Shown here: positions 1-5,207 of the stretch, one piece after another
Layout: every line of letters begins with the position of its first letter
Position numbering within the stretch: position 1 is the stretch's first letter
DNA from: Candidatus Eiseniibacteriota bacterium
GTDB lineage: Bacteria > Joyebacterota > Joyebacteria > Joyebacterales > Joyebacteraceae
Assembly: GCA_030630395.1 (NCBI GenBank)
Contig: DAOVNE010000125.1
Span: 1 to 5,207, forward strand
DNA: 5,207 nucleotides
Direction: 5' to 3'
Program-made: the position numbers and the translations under genes
The notes under the pieces: model-generated
Seen by the model: only the letters and a program-made list of their open reading frames with translations
Told to the model about the DNA's origin: nothing
Databases searched by the model: none

Positions 1-136
1 CCAGTATCGCCCACCATACTAATGTCTCCACTGCCGTCGCGAAGCGAACAGATAGCTTCTGATATGTGGACCGACCCAGGTTCATCTGCCTCGTGAAGTC
101 TGCATGGTGTTCCTGTCAGCGATCGAGGGGGAGCTC
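1..136. other. Upstream leader, no identifiable gene
   Basis: This stretch precedes the first supported gene. Two plus-strand frames are open from the left edge, one stopping with TGA at 60-62 (20 codons) and one with TGA at 92-94 (31 codons). Either could be the tail of an upstream gene, but neither peptide is recognisable. I see no tRNA, no clear -35/-10 promoter and no hairpin followed by a T run. Its role is undetermined. Confidence 0.4.
125..133 (+). promoter_or_regulatory. Ribosome binding site deciding a TTG start
   Basis: A purine-rich GAGGGGGAG lies 3 nt before an in-frame TTG at 137-139. It is the only Shine-Dalgarno-like sequence near the 5' end of the zinc-ribbon gene. The upstream in-frame ATG at 104 has no such sequence before it, so this site favours TTG 137 as the true start. 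Confidence 0.65.
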
Positions 137-862
137 TTGCGCGAACAACTGGAACTGCTGCTCAAACTGCAGGAGATAGACAGTGCGCTGACCGATCTTG
201 AAGTGGAGACTCAAGGTCTTCCTGGGCGGATTGCAGATCTGAGACAGCGGATGGAACTGACCGACACCGCGGTCAAGGAGCAGGAGACTGCTCTGGATGC
301 TGCGAAGAAGGACAGGGCCAAGCTTGAGAACGACCTCGAAGATGCGGGCGTGAGACTCAACGGTCTCAAGTCGAAGCAGTTGGTCATCAAGACCAATGAA
401 GAATACGCTGCCCTCCAGACTGAGATCCAGTACACGACAGACGCGGTCTCCAAGATCGAGGATTCGATCCTCGTCCTTCTCGAGCAGATCGAAGGCGCCG
501 CCGCGGATGCGGATGCGGCAAGGCAGTCGGCGGCTGATTCCAGGGGGGTCATCGAGCGGGAGATCGCTGAACTCGATCGCGAAATGGTCCGCCTGACGGA
601 AGCGCTGACGATAAAGAGAGACGAGCGGGTTCGCGTTGCGATGCATGTAGATGAGCGTATGCTTGAGAGGTACGAGCGAATCATCGAGAGCAGGGGTGAA
701 GAGGCGCTTGTGCCGCTTGTCGACGGTTTCTGCACGGGCTGCTACAAGAAGCTGCCGTCACAGAAGGCCATCGAGATCAGACGGGGCGAAAAGTTCTTCG
801 AGTGCGGTGGATGCGGTCGCATCCTCTACTGGGGAGGAGAGGGGCAGGATGGGGAGGAGTGA
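137..862 (+). CDS. Coiled-coil C4-type zinc ribbon protein (COG1579/DUF164 family)
   Basis: The product is a 241-residue protein if it starts at TTG 137; an ATG at 104 would add 11 residues. The TTG start is preferred because GAGGGGGAG lies just upstream and because the product then begins REQLELLLKLQEID, as family members typically do. Residues about 1-185 are charged, heptad-like and almost surely form long antiparallel coiled coils. The motif KTNEEYAAL (about 85-93) matches a conserved family element. The C-terminus carries CxxC...CxxC (Cys199, Cys202, Cys223, Cys226), a four-cysteine zinc ribbon of the kind that binds nucleic acid. There is no signal peptide or membrane segment, so it should be cytosolic. 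The exact function of the family is unsettled; a nucleic-acid-binding or scaffolding role is inferred. It overlaps the downstream RNase H gene by 14 nt, which suggests translational coupling, and the pairing recurs in Actinomycetota. Confidence 0.92.
   Translation: MREQLELLLKLQEIDSALTDLEVETQGLPGRIADLRQRMELTDTAVKEQETALDAAKKDRAKLENDLEDAGVRLNGLKSKQLVIKTNEEYAALQTEIQYTTDAVSKIEDSILVLLEQIEGAAADADAARQSAADSRGVIEREIAELDREMVRLTEALTIKRDERVRVAMHVDERMLERYERIIESRGEEALVPLVDGFCTGCYKKLPSQKAIEIRRGEKFFECGGCGRILYWGGEGQDGEE
831..843 (+). promoter_or_regulatory. Ribosome binding site for the RNase H gene
   Basis: A long purine tract, GGGGAGGAGAGGG, lies inside the last codons of the zinc-ribbon gene and 5 to 11 nt before ATG 849, depending on which core is used. 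It supports ATG 849 over the upstream in-frame ATG at 651, which would put most of a 200-nt extension inside the preceding gene. Confidence 0.7.
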
Positions 863-1460
863 GGAGGCGTTCGTCCAGGGGCTGATAGATGGGCTGACGT
901 GGAAGGACTCAGCTGCTGAATCCGGGCTCTCACCAGAGAAGGCCCTGGCGTTTCTTGAGAGCATCGCGCGCTTCGCCGGATCGGTGAACGCGAACATCGA
1001 GTTTGCCTCGCCCTCCGGATCCCCCCAAAGCGCACTCGCGGGCGATCATGAGGAGCTCGTGGTATACACGGACGGGGCTTCACTTGGAAACCCCGGTCCC
1101 TCGGGCGCCGGTGCGATGGTCATGACTCCTGACGGAGTGAACGTGGCGTCGGTTCACGAACACCTTGGCCACGCGACGAACAACGTGGCTGAGTACGGAG
1201 CTGTCCGTCTCGGACTCGAGACGGCTCTGGCACACGGGGCGAGACGTGTCACGCTGAGGATGGATAGCGAACTCGTTGCCAGGCAGCTCGTGGGGCGATA
1301 CAAGGTGAAGAACCGCAATCTGATCAATGCCTTCTTCGAGGTCAAGGCGCTGATGGCGAAGTTCGACGACGTGAAGATCGAGGCCATTCCCCGTGAGCTG
1401 AACGGCGAGGCCGACAAGCTTGCGAAGATGGGCGCCAAAGATGCCGGGAAGAACCGCTGA
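849..1460 (+). CDS. RNase HI family protein with N-terminal extension
   Basis: This 203-residue protein should cut the RNA strand of RNA-DNA hybrids in the cytosol. The RNase H fold spans about residues 70-195. The catalytic acidic residues are all visible: Asp75 in YTDGASLGNPGP, Glu115 in NNVAEYGA, Asp139 in LRMDSELV and Asp189 in ELNGEADKLAKMG. The helix carrying the basic protrusion of E. coli RNase HI is absent, and the active-site loop histidine is not evident. This is the short form seen in archaeal-type and YpeP/Rv2228c-like enzymes, some of which also cleave double-stranded RNA. Residues about 1-70 form an extension that is not the classic hybrid-binding domain; residues 16-40 look like a helix-turn-helix. 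ATG 849 is chosen for its strong RBS and small overlap. The gene overlaps the zinc-ribbon gene by 14 nt and ends 78 nt before rnpB. No symbol is given because rnhA would imply the E. coli-type enzyme. Confidence 0.93.
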   Translation: MGRSEEAFVQGLIDGLTWKDSAAESGLSPEKALAFLESIARFAGSVNANIEFASPSGSPQSALAGDHEELVVYTDGASLGNPGPSGAGAMVMTPDGVNVASVHEHLGHATNNVAEYGAVRLGLETALAHGARRVTLRMDSELVARQLVGRYKVKNRNLINAFFEVKALMAKFDDVKIEAIPRELNGEADKLAKMGAKDAGKNR

Positions 1461-1538
1461 CTTCTGCAGGCGCGTTCGGCGCTTGGTGAACGAGTCCGGA
1501 ATCAGCAGATGTGAGTGCAGGGTGAGGGAGGGGAACGA
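1461..1538 (+). other. Spacer between RNase H gene and rnpB
   Basis: This is a 78-nt gap in which an rnpB promoter would be expected. I see a TTGGTG at 1483-1488 but no convincing -10 box at a suitable distance, and no terminator hairpin with a T run after the RNase H stop. The last 5 nt (AACGA, 1534-1538) pair with TCGTT at 1941-1945, so they may belong to an extended P1 helix or to an rnpB precursor. Confidence 0.45.
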
Positions 1539-1939
1539 GAGGCCGCAGCAGGACAGGCGATCGCGGGTGGGCAGAAGCCTTGTCCGCTCGAGGAAAGTCC
1601 GAGCTCCACAGGGCAGAGTGCTGGGTAACACCCAGTGGGAGCGATCCTAAGGAAAGTGCCGCAGAAAGGGAAACCGCCTAAGGAGCCTCGCGGTTCTGCC
1701 GCAGGTTCCCGGCAAGGGTGAAAAGGTGAGGTAAGAGCTCACCAGTGTCCCCGGTGACGGGGGCAGCTTGGTAAACCCCGCTCGGAGCGAGACCAAGTAG
1801 GGGAGGATGAGGTGGTCCCGCCTCGCTAGAACTCCCGGGTAGGTTGCTAGAGATGACGGGTAATCGTCGTCCCAGATGAATGATCGCCACGGAAGGCTTG
1901 CCTTCCGACAGAACTCGGCTTATGACCTGCTGCGACCTC
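1539..1939 (+). ncRNA. rnpB: RNase P RNA, bacterial type A-like
   Basis: This is the catalytic RNA that, with the RnpA protein, removes 5' leaders from pre-tRNAs. Hallmark sequences are GAGGAAAGTCCGAGCTCC at 1590-1607, GGTAAGAGCTCACC at 1730-1743 and ACAGAACTCGGCTTAT near the 3' end. Pairings traced by eye are: P1 1539-1552 with 1926-1939 (one C-A mismatch), P2 1556-1562 with 1882-1888, P3 1563-1572 with 1577-1587, P4 1599-1603 with 1914-1918, P11 region 1725-1730 with 1738-1743, P12 1749-1753 with 1758-1762 (GUGA loop), P15 1801-1805 with 1832-1836, P18 1852-1859 with 1864-1871 (GUAA loop), and P19 1890-1896 with 1901-1907. A GGU at 1811-1813 is a candidate for pairing with the tRNA CCA end. 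The length of about 400 nt is normal for type A. Exact ends are inferred from P1. No terminator follows, and recJ starts about 50 nt downstream. Confidence 0.97.
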
Positions 1940-1981
1940 GTCGTTCCTCTTCGATACTGATTGGATGCGGAATAGAAGGCC

Positions 1982-1986
1982 AGGAG
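1982..1986 (+). promoter_or_regulatory. Ribosome binding site deciding the recJ GTG start
   Basis: AGGAG lies 5 nt before GTG 1992, an ideal Shine-Dalgarno spacing. The upstream in-frame ATG at 1965 follows a pyrimidine-rich stretch with no Shine-Dalgarno sequence, so GTG 1992 is the better recJ start. Confidence 0.75.
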
Positions 1987-1991
1987 AGCGC

Positions 1992-3698
1992 GTGAGACGG
2001 AGATGGAAACTTCCAGATCCAGACAGGATTCGACAGACTGACGAGCTGGCGCAGGCTCTGGACGCTCCGCGTGCATTCGCTGCTGTGCTCGTGAACCGTG
2101 ATGTCACGACCACGGACACGGCCGCCTTGTTCCTGAAGCCGGACCGCTCCCAGCTCTACGATCCCTTTCTTCTTCCGGACATCGAGCCCGCCCTCGACAG
2201 GTTGCGTAGGGCCATCGACAAGCGCGAACGCATCTTCATCTGTGGCGACTACGATGTCGACGGTATCACTTCCATCGTACTGATGAAGCGCTGCCTCGAG
2301 GCGGCCGGCGTGGATGTCGGATTCTACATCCCCAACCGTCTCGATGAGGGATACGGGCTTTCAGAACGAGGCGTCGTGATCGCTAAGGAATCGGGCGCCG
2401 GACTCATCGTCACGGTAGACAGTGGGGTCACCGGTCACGAGCAGATAGACGTTGCCAGCAAGCTGGGTGTCGACATCATTGTCACGGACCACCACGAACC
2501 GCAGGACACGCTTCCGAATGCACTTGCCGTGGTCGACCCGAAGCGGAAGGACTCGCGCTACCCCTACAAGGACCTGGCCGGTGTCGGCGTGGCCTTCAAG
2601 GTGCTTGAGGCCTTGGCCAAGGACTACCGAGAGGTGGCATACACGGTGGAGGAGAATCTCGACATCGTGGCTGTCGGCACCGTCGCGGACATAGTGCCTC
2701 TCAACTCCGAGAACAGGATACTGACATCGCTCGGGCTCGACAGGCTCAGGGCGACCACGAATCCCGGACTCGCGGCCCTCATGAAAGCCGCCGCCGTCGA
2801 GCCGGCCAGCGTTCAATCGACCCACATCGGATTCGCTCTCGGACCGCGGCTGAATGCCGCCGGTCGCCTGGGCGATGCCAGCATAGGTGTCGAACTCCTG
2901 ACGACAGAGGATGCGAGCAAGGCGGACGCCATTGCCCTGAAGCTCGATGGCGAGAACAGGAAACGGCGTCAGCTGGAGCGTCAGGTTCTTGAAGACGCGA
3001 CCCGCATTCTCGAGGAGACGGTCGATCTGAGCCGCAGCCGATCCATTGTCCTCTGGTCCGCCGGGTGGCACGCGGGCGTCATCGGCATCGTTGCCTCGAG
3101 GCTTGCGAAGCAGTACAACCGGCCGACGGTCCTTCTCTCCATCATGGACGGTATCGCCAAGGGATCGGGGCGGAGCATCCCAGGGTTCGATCTGCACGCC
3201 GCACTCATATCGTGCAAGGACCACCTGCTCAGCTTCGGAGGACACCAGTATGCTGCCGGAGTATCGCTTGCCGAAGAGCACCTCGACGTGTTCCGGGCAT
3301 GCGTTGAGGAGGCGGTATCATCCAAGCTGACCCCGGACGACCTTGTGTCGGAGGTCAAGATCGATGCCATGATTCCTCTGTCGGCGTGCAGCTTTGAACT
3401 CGTCAACATGCTCAAGCGAGTGCGTCCGTTCGGGGCCGGAAACCCGGAACCGGTATTCGGTACGAGGGACGTCAAGGTCACGTCAGCGAAGGTGGTCGGC
3501 AACGGCCATCTCAAGATGACTGTCGAACAGGGCGAGAAGGTAATGGACGCCATCGGCTTTGGTCTCGGTGAGGTCTTCGATGATCTCAAGCGAAGTGGTG
3601 GAATGGTCTCTCTTGCTTACGTACTCGAGGAGAATACGTGGAGGGGGGTCACGAATCTCCAGCTGCGCCTGAAGGATGTCCAGTTCGACGAGTACTAG
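1992..3698 (+). CDS. recJ: Single-stranded-DNA-specific exonuclease RecJ
   Basis: RecJ degrades single-stranded DNA 5' to 3' in recombination repair, mismatch repair and replication-fork processing, using Mn2+ or Mg2+ in the cytosol. From GTG 1992 the product is 568 residues, the usual family length. The DHH domain shows DYDVDG (86-91), VDSG (142-145), DHHE (166-169), GTVADIVPL (229-237) and PRLNAAGRLGDAS (285-297). The DHHA1 domain shows GWHAGVIGIVASRLA (358-372), GSGRS (391-395) and GGHQYAAG (416-423). RPFGAGNPEPVF (478-489) begins the C-terminal OB-fold region. All metal-binding motifs are intact, so the enzyme should be active. GTG 1992 is chosen over ATG 1965 because AGGAG precedes it at 5 nt and the product then begins RRRWKLPDPD, typical of RecJ. 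The gene follows rnpB closely and precedes the Rel gene by 44 nt; no promoter of its own is evident. Confidence 0.97.
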   Translation: MRRRWKLPDPDRIRQTDELAQALDAPRAFAAVLVNRDVTTTDTAALFLKPDRSQLYDPFLLPDIEPALDRLRRAIDKRERIFICGDYDVDGITSIVLMKRCLEAAGVDVGFYIPNRLDEGYGLSERGVVIAKESGAGLIVTVDSGVTGHEQIDVASKLGVDIIVTDHHEPQDTLPNALAVVDPKRKDSRYPYKDLAGVGVAFKVLEALAKDYREVAYTVEENLDIVAVGTVADIVPLNSENRILTSLGLDRLRATTNPGLAALMKAAAVEPASVQSTHIGFALGPRLNAAGRLGDASIGVELLTTEDASKADAIALKLDGENRKRRQLERQVLEDATRILEETVDLSRSRSIVLWSAGWHAGVIGIVASRLAKQYNRPTVLLSIMDGIAKGSGRSIPGFDLHAALISCKDHLLSFGGHQYAAGVSLAEEHLDVFRACVEEAVSSKLTPDDLVSEVKIDAMIPLSACSFELVNMLKRVRPFGAGNPEPVFGTRDVKVTSAKVVGNGHLKMTVEQGEKVMDAIGFGLGEVFDDLKRSGGMVSLAYVLEENTWRGVTNLQLRLKDVQFDEY

Positions 3699-3742
3699 CC
3701 CAAGGCGCAGGGTGCCGCGAAACCCCACCTCCGTGAATCCAG
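3699..3742 (+). other. recJ-rel intergenic gap
   Basis: This 44-nt spacer holds a small imperfect hairpin (GGCGC 3704-3708 with GTGCC 3712-3716, loop AGG) without a T run, so it is not a standard terminator. There is no Shine-Dalgarno before ATG 3743; instead ACCTCC at 3727-3732 resembles the anti-Shine-Dalgarno sequence. An in-frame TGA at 3734-3736 rules out an earlier rel start. Confidence 0.5.
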
Positions 3743-5207
3743 ATGACAGGCAGCGAATTCGCCAAGACACTGATGGAAGTCGATCCGAGGCTCGATGCGG
3801 ACCTGGTCGCGCGGGCCCACGACTATGCCGTCCTGGCCCACCAGGGGCAGACACGGAAGTCAGGGGCTCCGTACATCAAGCACGCTCGCGAGACCGCTTC
3901 CATACTCGCGGAACTCAAGCTCGACTCGGCCACGGTTGCCGCAGGCCTCCTCCACGATGTTCTCGAGGAGAGCGACACCACTCCTGCCGATCTCGCTCAA
4001 GAATTCGGCACGGAGATATCGAAGCTCGTTGATGGAGTCACCAAGATCACGGGTCTGAGATTCGAGAGCCGTGAGCGTGCACAGGCAGAGAACTTCCGCA
4101 AGATGATGCTGTCTGTCGTGCAGGACATTCGCGTCATACTTATCAAGCTCGCCGATCGCCTCCACAACATGCGCACCATCACTCATCTTACGCCCGAGCA
4201 GATCGAGCGTATCTCCCGCGAGACACGGGAGATATTCGCCCCGCTGGCGGGGCGGTTCGGTGTGGCGAAGATCCAGCGCGAACTGGAGGATCTGGCATTC
4301 AAGTGGCTGGAGCCCGATGCGTACAGGCGGCTTGCGGCTCTTGTGAAGGCGACTCGCGAGGAGCGCGAGGCGACAATCGAGGAGTCGACCCGGCCGATCA
4401 GAAAGCGGCTGACGCACGATGGAATGAAGGCGCGCATCGTCGGCCGGATAAAGCACTTGAGCAGCATCCACCGGAAGATGGTGACGAGGGACAAGAACTT
4501 CGATGAGATATACGATCTTCTGGCCATTCGCATCATCACTCAGACGGTAGAGGAGTGCTATCGGGTGCTCGGCATCGTGCACACGCTTTTCACTCCCGTT
4601 CACGACAGGATCAAGGACTACATCGCGACCCCGAAGCTCAACGGCTATCGCTCGCTTCACACGACTGTCATGTCGCCGAAGGGGCAGATGCTGGAGATCC
4701 AGATACGCACGCGCGAGATGCATGACCAGGCCGAGTTCGGCATCGCGGCGCATTGGACATACAAGGAGGGCAAGCCGGGAGACGACGAGCTGGCCAGAAG
4801 CCTCAACTGGGTGCGTCAGCTTCTCGAGGGCAACGTGGATCTCACGGAGGCCCACGAGTTCATGGAATCGCTCAAGGTCGATCTCTTCCACGATGAGATC
4901 TTCGTCTTCACACCAAACGGTGACCTCAAGCATCTGCCGAAGGGATCCACACCTGTGGATTTCGCCTATACCATTCATACTGATGTGGGCAGCCACTGCG
5001 CCGGAGCAAGGATCAGCGGGCGGCTCGTCTCGCTCAAGTACAACCTCAGGAGCGGGGACACGGTTGAGATCGTCACATCCGATTCGGCCCACCCCAGCCG
5101 CGACTGGCTGGGCTTCGTGGCCACCTCGCGGGCACGCAGCAAGATCCGACACCATCTGAGGGCGCAGGCGGACAGGGAGAGCATCGTTCTTGGCCGTAGG
5201 ATCGTCG
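3743..5207 (+). CDS. rel: Bifunctional (p)ppGpp synthetase/hydrolase (RelA/SpoT family), 3' truncated by the window
   Basis: This long RSH enzyme makes and degrades the alarmone (p)ppGpp, the stringent-response signal, normally on or near stalled ribosomes. The frame is open from ATG 3743 through the right edge, giving 488 codons; full-length members have about 700-800. The N-terminal HD hydrolase domain (about 22-170) shows Arg38, His47, His71-Asp72 and LADRLHN with Asp138 and Asn142. The usual HDxxED motif reads HDVLEES, with Glu76 in place of Asp. The synthetase domain (about 225-345) shows YDLLAIR (Asp258), RIKD (289-292), NGYRSLHTTV and EIQIRT (Glu318). RxKD rather than ExDD marks the bifunctional Rel class. 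A TGS domain follows (about 386-446, with AYTIHTDVG). The helical, zinc-finger/coiled-coil and ACT regions lie beyond the window. ATG 3743 is the first possible start, 7 nt after an in-frame TGA, and gives a normal N-terminus, but it lacks a clear RBS. A recJ neighbour is common for rel. Confidence 0.96.
   Translation, partial: MTGSEFAKTLMEVDPRLDADLVARAHDYAVLAHQGQTRKSGAPYIKHARETASILAELKLDSATVAAGLLHDVLEESDTTPADLAQEFGTEISKLVDGVTKITGLRFESRERAQAENFRKMMLSVVQDIRVILIKLADRLHNMRTITHLTPEQIERISRETREIFAPLAGRFGVAKIQRELEDLAFKWLEPDAYRRLAALVKATREEREATIEESTRPIRKRLTHDGMKARIVGRIKHLSSIHRKMVTRDKNFDEIYDLLAIRIITQTVEECYRVLGIVHTLFTPVHDRIKDYIATPKLNGYRSLHTTVMSPKGQMLEIQIRTREMHDQAEFGIAAHWTYKEGKPGDDELARSLNWVRQLLEGNVDLTEAHEFMESLKVDLFHDEIFVFTPNGDLKHLPKGSTPVDFAYTIHTDVGSHCAGARISGRLVSLKYNLRSGDTVEIVTSDSAHPSRDWLGFVATSRARSKIRHHLRAQADRESIVLGRRIV

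Noticed and set aside
1..94. C-terminal fragment of an upstream gene
   Set aside because: Two frames are open at the left edge, but each is too short and unrecognisable to call a coding feature.
1483..1512. Possible rnpB promoter (TTGGTG followed by CAGATG)
   Set aside because: The -10 candidate matches the consensus poorly and lies too far from the inferred RNA 5' end.
1420..1650. Plus-strand 76-codon open frame spanning the RNase H end and rnpB
   Set aside because: It overlaps the RNase H C-terminus and the conserved 5' half of rnpB; the Arg-rich peptide looks like translated structural RNA.
1678..2076. Minus-strand open frame across rnpB and the recJ start
   Set aside because: The region is explained by the structured RNase P RNA, and the peptide has no recognisable features.
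2361..3281. A 306-codon open frame on the minus strand
   Set aside because: It is entirely antisense to the conserved DHH/DHHA1 core of recJ and has no family motif.
3704..3716. Hairpin after recJ as a terminator
   Set aside because: It has a stem of only 5 bp with a G-T pair, and no T run follows.
3860..5155. A 431-codon open frame on the minus strand
   Set aside because: It lies wholly opposite the rel gene, whose translation shows every expected RSH motif. The antisense peptide is rich in Arg, Leu and His with no recognisable domain, as expected from a shadow frame in GC-rich coding DNA.
1..5207. Mobile element, CRISPR array, defence system or phage signature
   Set aside because: I saw no direct repeats, no spaced repeat array, no transposase or integrase motif and no abrupt compositional change; all genes are housekeeping families on one strand.

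Overview
The window shows a compact, all-plus-strand bacterial chromosomal segment of housekeeping genes with moderately high GC and no sign of mobile DNA. The protein families and a bacterial type-A-like RNase P RNA show it is bacterial. A COG1579 zinc-ribbon gene followed by an RNase H gene recalls actinobacterial order (compare Rv2229c-Rv2228c in Mycobacterium). recJ followed by a Rel/SpoT gene recalls Bacillota and some deep Actinomycetota. I infer a deep-branching Actinomycetota or a Gram-positive-like lineage, but the sequence does not settle this.

Layout. Bases 1-136 are a short leader that may hold the last codons of an upstream gene; I cannot identify one. Bases 137-862 encode a coiled-coil protein with a C-terminal four-cysteine zinc ribbon, most likely starting at TTG 137. 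It overlaps by 14 nt the next gene, a 203-residue RNase HI-family protein (849-1460) with all four acidic catalytic residues and an N-terminal extension of about 70 residues. After a 78-nt gap comes the RNA subunit of RNase P (rnpB, about 1539-1939), whose P1, P2, P3, P4, P11, P12, P15, P18 and P19 pairings can be traced by eye. About 50 nt further on, recJ (single-strand 5'-3' exonuclease) begins, best at GTG 1992, and runs to 3698. Finally, a bifunctional-type Rel/SpoT (p)ppGpp synthetase-hydrolase starts at ATG 3743 and runs off the right edge after 488 codons. It lies in a frame that stays open to the window end.

How they fit together. RNase H removes RNA from RNA-DNA hybrids, RecJ degrades 5'-ended single-stranded DNA in repair and recombination, RNase P matures tRNA 5' ends, and Rel couples tRNA charging state to growth through (p)ppGpp. 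The tight same-strand spacing and the absence of a recognisable terminator anywhere suggest an operon or read-through cluster with rnpB embedded in it. I found no convincing undescribed system. The points most worth checking are the start codons, the embedded rnpB, the HTH-like extension on the RNase H protein, and a Glu in place of the usual Asp in the Rel hydrolase HDxxED motif.
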